A stretch of DNA of 14,796 nt from BRH-c25 sp041690515 (GCA_041690515.1 JAWLHF010000082.1:1-14796); one strand, 5' to 3'. Shown: positions 1 to 7,321, numbered from the stretch's first letter. Translations and numbers: made by a program. The notes: generated by a model not told the origin, from the sequence alone.

Positions 1-164
1 TGAATATCTCTCCTTAACTTCTAAGCCTTATTCTAGTACTCCCGAATAATAAAAACATTTCTACACCACATGGCGTATAACATTCTTAAAACGACTATTG
101 TCGTTTATCATACCATAATGGTACGATGGGCGAAGTATGTCGTGAAAAAATTTATATGTCGGTA
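1..164. repeat. Palindrome-rich non-coding stretch beyond the recombinase 3' end
   Basis: I see no gene here. The stretch holds a perfect 7-bp inverted repeat, AAACGAC at 89-95 and GTCGTTT at 100-106 with a 4-nt loop. It also holds a near-continuous palindrome, TACCATAATGGTA, at 111-123. The pentamer TGTCG recurs in the same orientation at 99-103, 138-142 and 157-161. The recombinase stop codon is at 165-167. Clustered short inverted and direct repeats beside a tyrosine-recombinase gene are what a recombination or accessory-protein site can look like, but the function is inference. On the minus strand the 89-106 hairpin is followed by only four T's, so at best it is a weak terminator. Confidence 0.35.
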
Positions 165-1271
165 TTAGATTCCTTCCCTATTGCCCATTATCTTGTCTAA
201 TGGGCTGGTAATGTTCCTTATGCTTTTCCGGGTTACATGGGTGTATATTTCTGTTGTTTTGCTGCTTTGATGTCCTAGGAGCTCTTGTATATATCTCAGG
301 TCTATTCCTCCCTCCAATAGGTGAGTAGCAAAGGAATGCCTTAAACTATGTACTGATACCTTCTTATGTATACTCGCTTTATCTTTTGCATTTTCAAATA
401 CTCTTTGAACTGTTCTTTCAGTTATATGCCTTCCGGGAACTTCTCCTTGAAAAAGCCATACTGATGGTTTATATTCTCGTGCATATTCGCGTAGTACGTT
501 GAGAGCTACTTCTGAAAGTATTGTATACCTATCCTTTCTTCCCTTTCCTTGAACAACATGTATAGCCATTCTATCACTGTCAATATCACTTAATTTCAGC
601 CTCACAACCTCGCCTACACGTAATCCTGAGGAATATGTAAGGAACAATATTGCCTTATGCTTAAGATTGTTTGTATTGTCCAGTATGCTCAGTACTTCCT
701 TACTGCTTAATACTTCAGGCAGTTTTTTTTCTCTCTTTGGCCTTGCAATATTTGATATCGTTTCTTCTTTCATCAGCACCTGTCCAAAGAAAAACTTAAT
801 CGCACTTATTGCCTGGCTTACAAAAGTATGTGCATTACCCTTCCCGTCTAAAAGGTACAAAAGATAGTCTTCCACATCTTCCTTAATGATCTGATCAGCC
901 TCTTTATTACAATGCTTAAAGAACAACCTAACATGACTTGTGTATGATTTTATAGTCTTAGGACTATATCCCCTGAGCTTAAGCCTTTCCTTCATAAGCA
1001 GAAGGAGTTGAACATTTTGATTTTCCGGCTCATTATCTTCTTCTTTGCCTATCTCCAAAATCCCCTTATCAGCTACAAGCTCATCCTTTCCAAACAGCTC
1101 AAGGAGCCTGTCAATAGTCTCCTTACTATTCGGTATTAGCCACTTCTTGTTTTGTGCATCCCACTTACGGCCGCTTATTTCCTTGATTTTCGTGATGTAT
1201 TCTTCATTATATGGAAATACAAGCTCCAGCCGGCCTGCTTCACCCTTCCTCACCCAAATCGACAAGCGCAT
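165..1271 (-). CDS. Tyrosine recombinase/integrase with HARP-like N-terminal extension
   Basis: This is a site-specific recombinase of the phage-integrase/XerCD superfamily, which cuts and rejoins DNA through a phosphotyrosine link. All catalytic positions are visible: R218 (in SGLRVGE), K243 (GKGRKDR), H308 and R311 (HSLRH), H334 (LLGH) and the nucleophile Y343 (EIYTH). Residues about 85-175 form the SAM-like core-binding domain. Residues 1-65 are an addition: YNEEYITKIKEI followed by GRKWDAQNKKWLIP resembles the HARP motif of SMARCAL1-type annealing helicases. At 368 aa it is about 70 aa longer than XerC/D. The start is uncertain: the ATG at 1271 has GAAGGG directly abutting it, whereas a TTG two codons later (1265) has that sequence at a 6-nt distance. 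It lies 42 bp after a small membrane-protein gene. Target and element boundaries are not visible, so whether it is mobile, a resident XerD-like enzyme or an inversion switch is open. Confidence 0.9.
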   Translation of the reverse strand: MRLSIWVRKGEAGRLELVFPYNEEYITKIKEISGRKWDAQNKKWLIPNSKETIDRLLELFGKDELVADKGILEIGKEEDNEPENQNVQLLLLMKERLKLRGYSPKTIKSYTSHVRLFFKHCNKEADQIIKEDVEDYLLYLLDGKGNAHTFVSQAISAIKFFFGQVLMKEETISNIARPKREKKLPEVLSSKEVLSILDNTNNLKHKAILFLTYSSGLRVGEVVRLKLSDIDSDRMAIHVVQGKGRKDRYTILSEVALNVLREYAREYKPSVWLFQGEVPGRHITERTVQRVFENAKDKASIHKKVSVHSLRHSFATHLLEGGIDLRYIQELLGHQSSKTTEIYTHVTRKSIRNITSPLDKIMGNREGI

Positions 1272-1313
1272 CCCTTCTTTTGCTTCAAATTATATATCAA
1301 TAAATCATAGAAG

Positions 1314-1787
1314 CTACCAGCTTCCTATGCAGATAAGCCGTTCGCAGGCTGCTACCAATAGGGTTGTCACAGTATTTGAAAGCAGGATTGATGTTATCAG
1401 TCTCCCTTTGCTTCCGGTATCCTTCCTGAGCAGTAGATAAACTATTGGCAGCTCAACTATTATAGTCAACAGCAAATAACCGGACAGCACTATATAATAG
1501 GGGCCTTTATTAAAAGCTGCCAGGATGGAAAACCCTCCGCTTGTCGGAATAAACCTATATGCCCTTTCTATATATGGTGCAAGAAATGAAAACAAATTAG
1601 CACAGCTTACTGTCAGTAGTGATTTTTTAAAATTTGCTGTCTTGCCCAGTTTGACTACTGATACTGTCTCTATAAGGAGGGTAAAGGCTACAGCAAAGGG
1701 AAAGACCTTTAAAGGACTAGCTGTCACCCAATGCCACGACGAGTTCGCATATAACGCCAGCCACCCAAAGTAATACTCATTTTGCAT
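1314..1787 (-). CDS. Small four-helix membrane protein with internal duplication
   Basis: I cannot name this 157-aa protein. The start at 1787 (MQNEYYFGW) is chosen because GGAGG lies 10 nt upstream; the reading frame stays open further but only inside the neighbouring gene. Four hydrophobic segments are visible, about residues 26-46, 55-73, 97-120 and 130-150. The halves look related: residues 36-68 (LLIE...N64) and 108-142 (IIVE...N138) share a helix containing Glu, a short basic loop, then L-x(2)-S and a helix containing Asn, with 24 and 26 residues between the Glu and Asn. The first 20 residues are Tyr/Trp-rich. Its start overlaps the 3' end of the DUF3795 gene by 11 bp, so the two are almost certainly co-transcribed and perhaps translationally coupled. 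A membrane location is safe; the function is unknown. Confidence 0.75.
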   Translation of the reverse strand: MQNEYYFGWLALYANSSWHWVTASPLKVFPFAVAFTLLIETVSVVKLGKTANFKKSLLTVSCANLFSFLAPYIERAYRFIPTSGGFSILAAFNKGPYYIVLSGYLLLTIIVELPIVYLLLRKDTGSKGRLITSILLSNTVTTLLVAACERLICIGSW

Positions 1788-2202
1788 ACTTGCTGTTCCT
1801 CCCTTTGTGAAGCAAATCCAATACTGCCTCCTCGCTGTCAAGGTTGTCATAGTCTTTGTTCCGTCCATAGAGGATGCCGTCAATCTGATTCCTATACACA
1901 TATTCTGCCAGCTTATGGATGCCTTCTTCTTTTGCACATTTTATAAAAGTACGATTCCTGATGTCATGGTCTTTGCTGAACATATCGTTGTCACAGGGTG
2001 CTGCCTCACATTCCCAGCAGCCTGCGATGCCTTTGCTTATGCAGCATTTGTATTGATAACAGCCTTTTTCGCTCAAATATCTGCCGCAGCTATTTGTCTC
2101 TGATTTGCAGCCGCCGCAGTGATCCGCTTCATGGCATAATGTACATACAAGTCCGCAATATCCTATATTGTCGGCAATCTCCCTTACTCTGTCCTTTTCC
2201 AC
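1777..2202 (-). CDS. DUF3795-like cysteine-rich protein
   Basis: This 141-aa soluble protein has 13 cysteines, 12 of them in residues 16-70. They are arranged as CGLVCTLC (16-23), CGGC (29-32), C39, C48, CC (53-54), CWEC (62-65) and C70, with a later C89. This fits DUF3795, a family of short Cys-rich proteins common in anaerobes and thought to bind metal (zinc or an Fe-S cluster); biochemical function is not established. The C-terminal half (about 75-141) is charged and helical, without cysteines after 89. The start codon is GTG at 2202: GAGGTGG precedes it closely and an in-frame TGA lies just upstream, so no longer form is possible. It is first in a likely two-gene unit with the membrane protein that overlaps its 3' end. 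The link to the cofactor genes upstream is only positional, as a terminator separates them. Confidence 0.75.
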   Translation of the reverse strand: MEKDRVREIADNIGYCGLVCTLCHEADHCGGCKSETNSCGRYLSEKGCYQYKCCISKGIAGCWECEAAPCDNDMFSKDHDIRNRTFIKCAKEEGIHKLAEYVYRNQIDGILYGRNKDYDNLDSEEAVLDLLHKGRNSKYAK

Positions 2203-2245
2203 TTTACCACCTCACCAATGCCAACTTTTACCTGTTGTTTATTTT

Positions 2246-2274
2246 ATTATACGATATTCGGACTCTTCTTTAAA
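2246..2274 (-). promoter_or_regulatory. Sigma-A-type promoter for the DUF3795 gene
   Basis: On the minus strand a perfect -10 box TATAAT (2251-2246) sits 17 nt downstream of TTTAAA (2274-2269), a 4/6 match to TTGACA. The expected start site is near 2239, giving a leader of about 37 nt before the GTG start at 2202. The site lies between the upstream operon's terminator and the gene, as expected for a separate unit. Further upstream, to the terminator at 2332, I see nothing else. Confidence 0.6.
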
Positions 2275-2331
2275 TGTCTCAACATATAAAAAATCCCACC
2301 ATTTATATGACATTTTTCTTCCATATTCAGC

Positions 2332-2378
2332 AAAAAACAAAAGACGCTCACTTGCCATTATGACAAGAAAACGTCCTT
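2332..2378 (-). terminator. Intrinsic terminator of the moeA-moaA-MOSC operon
   Basis: On the minus strand AAGGACG (2378-2372) pairs with CGTCTTT (one G-T wobble). It encloses an internal loop and an inner 7-bp stem, CTTGTCA with TGGCAAG around a TAA loop. The hairpin runs into TTTTGTTTTTTG. It lies 43 bp after the MOSC gene stop and before the DUF3795 promoter, so it closes the cofactor operon. Confidence 0.75.
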
Positions 2379-2420
2379 GCTTGTTATCTTTTCTCCTTCG
2401 ATACCCTTGTAGTACTTTGC

Positions 2421-2858
2421 CTACTTTATTACCTCTATTTCGTCTCCTGGTCTGATCATTCCGTTCTTCAGAACCTTTGTAAATATGCCCTCTGTAGGCA
2501 TAATGCAGCTGCCTATTTTCTGGAATATCTCACATTTTACATGACATTCCTTACCTATCTGGGTCACTTCCTGAAGAGTATCACCTATTTTGAGCTTTGT
2601 ACCCACAGGAAGCTTCCAAAGCTCTATACCTTCAGTAGTAAGATTCTCCGCAAATTTACCTGTGCAAAGTCCTTCTATACCTAGTTCCTTCATCTTATTG
2701 ATGCTTTCTATGCCAAGCAGGCTTACCTGCCTATGCCAGTTTCCTGCATGTGCATCACCTACCAGGCCATGGTCAACCTTGAACTCTCCCTGCTCTATGG
2801 GCTTTTTAAATACACCCTTCTTTTCGCTAATATTCACAGCTATTACTTTGGCTTTCAT
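2421..2858 (-). CDS. MOSC-domain protein, putative cofactor/sulfur handling
   Basis: At 145 aa this is essentially a bare MOSC domain, the fold found at the C-terminus of Moco sulfurase and in YiiM and mARC proteins, where it binds Moco or carries sulfur. Visible family marks are GLVGDAHAG (32-40), the WHRQVSLLG stretch, the FAENLTTEGIEL stretch (69-80) and GKECHVKCEIF (about 102-112). The last has the Cys-x-x-x-Cys arrangement usual in stand-alone clostridial MOSC proteins. GGGGG lies 8 nt before the ATG. It is the last gene of the moeA-moaA unit, and a good terminator follows. Stand-alone MOSC proteins are often next to Moco genes, so a step in maturing or trafficking the Mo/W cofactor is likely; the precise reaction is not known. 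Confidence 0.87.
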   Translation of the reverse strand: MKAKVIAVNISEKKGVFKKPIEQGEFKVDHGLVGDAHAGNWHRQVSLLGIESINKMKELGIEGLCTGKFAENLTTEGIELWKLPVGTKLKIGDTLQEVTQIGKECHVKCEIFQKIGSCIMPTEGIFTKVLKNGMIRPGDEIEVIK

Positions 2859-2890
2859 ATATATGTCCCCCTTTCCGTAATGTTTTTGAC

Positions 2891-2977
2891 TTAGAAATTC
2901 TCTGTTGTAAATCGACAGTGCAGAGCACCAAGTAACAGCAACAGTTCATAGAATTCCTTAGTTATAGCATTCTTCAT
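2891..2977 (-). CDS. Possible 28-aa small ORF between moaA and the MOSC gene
   Basis: Between the moaA stop and the MOSC ribosome binding site is a complete ORF, ATG at 2977 to TAA at 2891. It encodes 28 residues beginning MKNAITKEFYELLLLLGA and ending CRFTTENF. GGTGGG lies 7 nt before the ATG and overlaps the last moaA codons. There is one Cys and a short Leu run, but it is too short for a convincing membrane helix. I recognise no family. It may be a small translated leader coupling moaA to the MOSC gene, a remnant, or chance. The 123-bp gap is unusually long for this operon, where the other gaps are 18-32 bp, so it deserves a note. Confidence 0.25.
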   Translation of the reverse strand: MKNAITKEFYELLLLLGALHCRFTTENF

Positions 2978-2981
2978 TAAT

Positions 2982-3962
2982 TTACCCACCAATTGTGTTC
3001 ATATCTCGATCTATGGGTTTGCTGCACAAATCATTCAAAGTATGATGCTTCGGCTTGGCTTGTATCGCTTCTTCTACCGCCTTCCGAAGAGCTTCATGCC
3101 TATTCTCCGGTCTTTCATTCCTAAGTATCCCCTTTATATCAATTTCCATATTGGAATGGAGGCAAGGCTTCAACTTTCCGTCTGCCGTCAGCCTTATCCT
3201 GTTGCAGTTATCGCAGAACCTATGGCTAATGGGATTTATCAGCCCTACTCTTCCCTTTGCTCCCGGCAGCATATAGTACTTGGCCGGACTGCTTTTGTCG
3301 GCTGCTTCCACCGGTTCCAGCTCCTTGAACCTATCCAGCACTACACTGTTTGGCAGATAATGTGCTGAAGCGAAATCTGCTGCTTGTCCCAAGGGCATCA
3401 GCTCAATAAACCTCACATCAATATTCTCGTTTAGTGTAAGCTTGATGAAGTCTCCAATTTCATCCTCATTAAAGTCTTTTGACAGGACGGTATTGATCTT
3501 GATTGGCAAAAGCCCCACTTTCAGTGCTTCTTCAATACCCTCCAAGACATCCTTTACTTTTCCGCCCCTTGTCATATACCTGTATTTTTCCTCATCCATG
3601 GTATCAAGACTTATGTTTATCCTTTTCATTCCCGCTTCCTTCAGTTCACGGGCCAGCTTCTTCAGTAAGACACCGTTGGTGGTCAATGCTATGTCCTTAA
3701 TGCTTTCGATAGCTGCAATCTTCTCAATCAATCCGGTAAGGCCCAGTCTTACAAGAGGTTCCCCTCCGGTGATCCTTATCTTGTCTGTGCCCAAATCTGC
3801 ACAGACCTTAACAGTTTCGTATATCTCCTCCAGATTCAATATCTCCGGATGACTCTTCTTGTCTATACCTTCCTCCGGCATACAATAGCGGCATCTGAGA
3901 TTGCATCTGTCTGTTACAGATATTCTCATATAATTTATATTTCTGCCCATCCCATCCTTCAT
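2982..3962 (-). CDS. moaA: GTP 3',8-cyclase MoaA (molybdopterin step 1)
   Basis: This radical-SAM enzyme converts GTP to 3',8-cyclo-7,8-dihydro-GTP, the first step of molybdopterin (Mo and W cofactor) synthesis. The N-terminal 4Fe-4S motif CNLRCRYC gives C20, C24 and C27. RITGGEP at about 63-69 is the SAM-binding GGEP motif. The second cluster is ligated by C250, C253 and C267 (FCDNCNRIRL...KPCLHS). The protein ends in Gly-Gly (MNTIGG), the C-terminal tail characteristic of MoaA and needed for activity. At 326 aa it is full length. The ATG at 3962 is favoured because AAAGGGTG lies 7 nt upstream and the N-terminus MKDGMGRNINYMRISVTDRC aligns with the family. It is 32 bp after the MoeA-PBP gene, in the same operon. 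MoaC, MoaD and MoaE, needed for the next steps, are not in the window. Confidence 0.97.
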   Translation of the reverse strand: MKDGMGRNINYMRISVTDRCNLRCRYCMPEEGIDKKSHPEILNLEEIYETVKVCADLGTDKIRITGGEPLVRLGLTGLIEKIAAIESIKDIALTTNGVLLKKLARELKEAGMKRINISLDTMDEEKYRYMTRGGKVKDVLEGIEEALKVGLLPIKINTVLSKDFNEDEIGDFIKLTLNENIDVRFIELMPLGQAADFASAHYLPNSVVLDRFKELEPVEAADKSSPAKYYMLPGAKGRVGLINPISHRFCDNCNRIRLTADGKLKPCLHSNMEIDIKGILRNERPENRHEALRKAVEEAIQAKPKHHTLNDLCSKPIDRDMNTIGG

Positions 3963-3994
3963 ACGTGTTCACCCTTTGCATTATCATCCTAAAG

Positions 3995-5917
3995 CTAAAT
4001 TAGTATTATCTCTCCCATTCCTTCGGCTCCATAACCGCCCAGCTCCAGGAGAACTTTTTTAAAAGCTTCTGATTCTATTATATCAGTAAATTGCTTGAAC
4101 ATGTCGGATTTTAGATATTTTTCAGGTATGGCAAAATCATACTCTTCCTCACCGATTGGTATAAAATCCAAATCCATTGCATTAGCGGCAGAAAGCACTC
4201 CCACTCCCACATCGGCTGAACCCGAGCTTACCGCTGCTGCAACTGCCATATGGGTGGTCATCTCACGCTCATATCCGGATATGGATACAGGGTCAATGCC
4301 CTCCTTTTTCAGAATATAATCAACAAGTATCCTAGTTCCCGCACCCTTCTGCCTGTTTACGAACTGGACATCCTCTCTTGTGAAATCCTTAAAGTTTGAT
4401 ATGTTCTTGGGATTTCCTTTTCTGACCATCATTCCCTGTACCCGCTTGACCCCTTTTACCAGGGCAATATTCATATTCGGCAGAAGCTTTCTTATATAGC
4501 TTTCGTTATATATTCCCGTTTCTTCATCAAGAAGGTGTATCGGCGCCATATGTGCTTCACCTCTGCGGAGGGACATGAGCCCTCCCATACTGCCTACATG
4601 GGCTGATGACAGGCTGTATCTGGAATCCTTCCTGTGCATGAGGCTTCCTATCATATCCATTATAAGGTCATGGCTGCCTATGGATACAATGGTGTTCCTT
4701 ATATCATCTATGTTCTTTGTAAGCTCTACCTTGACCATTTCTCCTGCTTCTATCCCCTCGCTGTTCTGAGGAATGGTGAGTATGCCATCCGCCCTGACCA
4801 GGGACATGGTAGCTCCGGCGCCCCTGTTTAGTGGTGTGGCTATCAGTTTGTCCTCCACCTGCCCCAGCTTTATCCTCACATACTCAGTATGCTTTAATGA
4901 GGATACTATCCTTCTGGACAGCACTGCTTCCGCCTTGTTCCTTGGAGGTGTTCCCTGCTTAAGGAAACGCCTTATAAGCGGTTTGGCAAAGGTTTCAAAT
5001 ACAAAGTAAGCCGATACCGGATAGCCGGGTATGCCGAGGACCGGCTTGCCCCCCACTATTCCCAATATAGCCGGCTTTCCGGGTCTGGTTGCTATTCCGT
5101 GTACCAGCACCTCTCCCAGCTCACCGATAAGCTTAACGGTAAAATCCTCACTGCCGGCCGAAGAGCCTGCATTGATTATCACCATGTCATTCTCCTGCAC
5201 AGCCTTTGATATTGTTTTCTTCAGCAGATCATAGTCATCAGGGACAGGCTTGAACCTTACAGGCTCACCGCCGTACTCCTTCACCATACCCTCAAACATC
5301 CTTGAATTGGATTCTATTATCTTTCCAAGGTCAAGAGGCTCATCAGGCTCGATTATCTCAGTACCTGTAGGTATTATTCCTACTTTGGGCTGCCTTACAA
5401 CCTCAAGCTCTGTGATACCCCCTGAAAGCATAGCTGCTATATCAACAGGCCTTATTTCATGGTTGGCCGGTATTATCATCTCGTTTGCCACAATGTCTTC
5501 ACCAATTGGCCTTATATCCTGCCAGGGAGCTGCGGACTTTATTATCTCCACAGTATCACTACCGATCTCGACCACATCTTCTATCATGATTACTGCATCA
5601 TAGGGGTCTGTTATTGGGTCTCCCGTATCAACATATATGAAGTCCCTATCTTTAACCAGTCTCATTGGGTTTGCTTCTGAAGCACCAAAGGTGGATTTTG
5701 CTTTTACCGCTATTCCATCCATTGCTGCAGCATTAAAATTTGGAGAGGACACTCTTGCAAACACAGAGTCTGACGATACCCTTCCCAGGGACTCCAGCAC
5801 CCCTATCCTCTCAACGGCTGCTTCCTTCAGATACGCTTCTGTCCTTCCCATGAGAAGCTTTTGGGCGGCATTGACGTCCATATTTGATATGTATATGTTT
5901 CTTTCATGTTTACTCAC
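3995..5917 (-). CDS. MoeA fused to a PBP-like (LysR-substrate-like) domain
   Basis: This 640-aa protein has two parts. Residues 1 to about 403 are a MoeA-type molybdopterin molybdenumtransferase, which inserts Mo or W into adenylylated molybdopterin. It shows MDGIA (66-70), PTGTE (183-187), NAGSSAGSEDFT (249-260) and GIPGYPVSAY (295-304). Residues about 415-635 are a periplasmic-binding-protein-like domain (MGSMGGLMSLRRGEAHMAP, then RQKGAGTRILVDYIL) of the kind fused to MoeA in many clostridia and archaea. There is no signal peptide, so it is cytoplasmic. The fused domain may sense or hand over the oxyanion; that is inference. A GTG at 5917 is chosen because GGAG lies 10 nt upstream and KHERNIYISN then starts like the family; the GTG at 5926 has that GGAG only 1 nt away. 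The gene follows moeA by 27 bp. TGTE replaces the TGDE of the partner MoeA. Confidence 0.93.
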   Translation of the reverse strand: MSKHERNIYISNMDVNAAQKLLMGRTEAYLKEAAVERIGVLESLGRVSSDSVFARVSSPNFNAAAMDGIAVKAKSTFGASEANPMRLVKDRDFIYVDTGDPITDPYDAVIMIEDVVEIGSDTVEIIKSAAPWQDIRPIGEDIVANEMIIPANHEIRPVDIAAMLSGGITELEVVRQPKVGIIPTGTEIIEPDEPLDLGKIIESNSRMFEGMVKEYGGEPVRFKPVPDDYDLLKKTISKAVQENDMVIINAGSSAGSEDFTVKLIGELGEVLVHGIATRPGKPAILGIVGGKPVLGIPGYPVSAYFVFETFAKPLIRRFLKQGTPPRNKAEAVLSRRIVSSLKHTEYVRIKLGQVEDKLIATPLNRGAGATMSLVRADGILTIPQNSEGIEAGEMVKVELTKNIDDIRNTIVSIGSHDLIMDMIGSLMHRKDSRYSLSSAHVGSMGGLMSLRRGEAHMAPIHLLDEETGIYNESYIRKLLPNMNIALVKGVKRVQGMMVRKGNPKNISNFKDFTREDVQFVNRQKGAGTRILVDYILKKEGIDPVSISGYEREMTTHMAVAAAVSSGSADVGVGVLSAANAMDLDFIPIGEEEYDFAIPEKYLKSDMFKQFTDIIESEAFKKVLLELGGYGAEGMGEIILI

Positions 5918-5944
5918 CCGGCACACGCTCCATTTCGTATCAAT

Positions 5945-7174
5945 TTATCTGAACAACTCCACCTTTACAGTTTCGCCTTTTTTTATTCCTTCCTTATTCA
6001 AGGGTATCCTGATCAAGCCTTGAGCCCTGGACAGCTGTGAAATGGCCGCAGACTTAGCATGTACAGGCTTTGCTTCAAAGCCCTCATCATGCTCCACAAC
6101 CTCTACCATCTGATAAGTCTCCTTACCCGGAGACGAATGCAGATTTGAGCTGCATTTTGCATTTATGTGAAATCCCTCTTTAGTTTTTCCCAACAGTCTA
6201 TTGATAAGCTCCTCCACAAATACCCTGAATATAATAACCGCAGAGACAGGATGTCCCGGAAGTCCAAAAACCGCCGCATTTCCTATCCTGCCTATTATAG
6301 TGGGTTTGCCCGGCTTCACTGCCACTCCGTGTACAAAAACTCCCGGCTCCCCAAAGGAGTCGATGACCTTCTCGGTATTGTCCTTGGCTCCTACTGAACT
6401 GCCTCCGGATATCACAACTATGTCATTGCGCCTGGATACTTCTTCTACGGTGCTCCTTATCAGGTCATAGTCGTCCTTTACCACTATACTTGTTGTTACC
6501 TCTCCCCCCAGCTCCTGCACCATTGCCGAAAGTATATAGGTGTTTATATCCCTTACCTGACCTGGTTTTTTCTCTCCGAAAGGATCAACTATCTCATCCC
6601 CTGTGGATAGGACAGCCACCTTTGGCTTTTTTGAGACTCTCACCCGGCTTATTCCCGCAGCACACAGCACTCCGATATCCTGAGGCCTGATGATCCGGCC
6701 TTTTGGAAGGATCTTCCCTCCTATTTTCACATCATCACCTATAAAGATTATGTTTTCTCCCGGTGCTACGGCACTGTGGGCTGCAAGCATCCCTTCATCA
6801 ACCAATTCAACATATTCGATCATCAGCATTCCGTCGGCCCCTTCTGGTATCATGCCTCCGGTAGGAACATAGACGCATTGACCCGGGTTTACCTTAAGAG
6901 AAGTGGGTTCTCCCATTTCAACCTTCCCGGTAATGTTAAGGAATACCGGGAGACTCTCACCGGCTCCAAAGGTATCCTTTGAAATAACTGCATAGCCGTC
7001 AACTGTAGACCTGTTGAAATCAGGTATGTCAATCTGTGAGTATACATCTTCAAAAGCCACTCTGCCCAAAGCTTTTATCAGTTCTATCTCCTCATAGCCT
7101 ACTAAAATATCTCCAAAATATGCTTCTATTTTTTGCATGACTTCCTGTACAGTATCAACTTCCAAAAGCTTCAT
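5945..7174 (-). CDS. moeA: Molybdopterin molybdenumtransferase MoeA
   Basis: This protein catalyses metal insertion into MPT-AMP to form Moco (or the tungsten equivalent). At 409 aa it is the usual single-unit MoeA length. Family marks are FNRSTVDGYA (54-63, including D59), STGDE (190-194), SGGSSVGAKD (256-265), VKPGKPT (286-292) and GLPGHPVSA (304-312). The start is the second of two ATGs: AAGGAGG lies 9 nt before 7174 but directly abuts the ATG at 7183. It is the first gene of the unit moeA, moeA-PBP, moaA, MOSC. Two MoeA-type proteins in a row, one with a binding domain and one without, suggests either division between molybdenum and tungsten or a heteromeric arrangement. The sequence does not decide between these. 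Cytoplasmic. Confidence 0.96.
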   Translation of the reverse strand: MKLLEVDTVQEVMQKIEAYFGDILVGYEEIELIKALGRVAFEDVYSQIDIPDFNRSTVDGYAVISKDTFGAGESLPVFLNITGKVEMGEPTSLKVNPGQCVYVPTGGMIPEGADGMLMIEYVELVDEGMLAAHSAVAPGENIIFIGDDVKIGGKILPKGRIIRPQDIGVLCAAGISRVRVSKKPKVAVLSTGDEIVDPFGEKKPGQVRDINTYILSAMVQELGGEVTTSIVVKDDYDLIRSTVEEVSRRNDIVVISGGSSVGAKDNTEKVIDSFGEPGVFVHGVAVKPGKPTIIGRIGNAAVFGLPGHPVSAVIIFRVFVEELINRLLGKTKEGFHINAKCSSNLHSSPGKETYQMVEVVEHDEGFEAKPVHAKSAAISQLSRAQGLIRIPLNKEGIKKGETVKVELFR

Positions 7175-7201
7175 GACAGTCATCCTCCTTAAGTCTCTAG
7201 T

Positions 7202-7207
7202 ATTATA
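7202..7207 (-). promoter_or_regulatory. Candidate -10 box for the moeA operon
   Basis: A perfect TATAAT (minus strand, 7207-7202) lies 28 nt upstream of the moeA start. The hexamer 17 nt upstream (CATAAT) is a poor -35, so the promoter would be weak or need an activator. A second TATAAT is at 7414-7409, also without a good -35. The short leader has no riboswitch-like structure. Confidence 0.4.
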
Positions 7208-7265
7208 ACAAAATAATGTGAGTAATTATGTATCTTCTCGTGTCGTTGCTATGAAAGTAATGAAT

Positions 7266-7321
7266 GCCACCCTGAAAGAGAAAAATCATGGTCAAAGATC
7301 CTTCACTTTGTTCAGGATGAC
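7266..7321. repeat. Decayed dispersed intergenic repeat (imperfect palindrome)
   Basis: This 56-bp element sits in the 310-bp tupA-moeA gap. Its ends, GCCACCCTGAA (7266-7276) and TTCAGGATGAC (7311-7321), are inverted repeats matching at 9 of 11 positions. The inner right half reads AAAGATCCTTCACTTTG. In reverse complement this resembles the GTCATTCTGAGCGAAGCGAAGAATC-type repeat that I recognise from intergenic regions of many unrelated bacteria. The assignment rests on recall of that pattern, not on a search. I see no transposase and no coding potential. The rest of the gap holds the hairpin near tupA and the candidate moeA -10 boxes; I see nothing further in 7322-7446. Confidence 0.5.

Noticed and set aside
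89..106. Hairpin as a strong terminator of the recombinase gene
   Set aside because: The stem is A/T-rich with three G/C pairs and the following T-run is only four bases, so it is not convincing.
165..1271. Integron integrase
   Set aside because: The extra segment near patch III typical of IntI is missing, and no attC-like cassette array is adjacent.
1788..1937. Longer form of the small membrane protein starting at 1937
   Set aside because: The extra 50 residues are the alternative frame of the DUF3795 gene and are hydrophilic; a good ribosome binding site precedes the ATG at 1787.
2168..2455. Plus-strand ORF of 95 codons across the gap between the DUF3795 and MOSC genes
   Set aside because: It runs through a promoter and a terminator of the minus strand, has no good ribosome binding site and reads as low-complexity hydrophobic and basic sequence.
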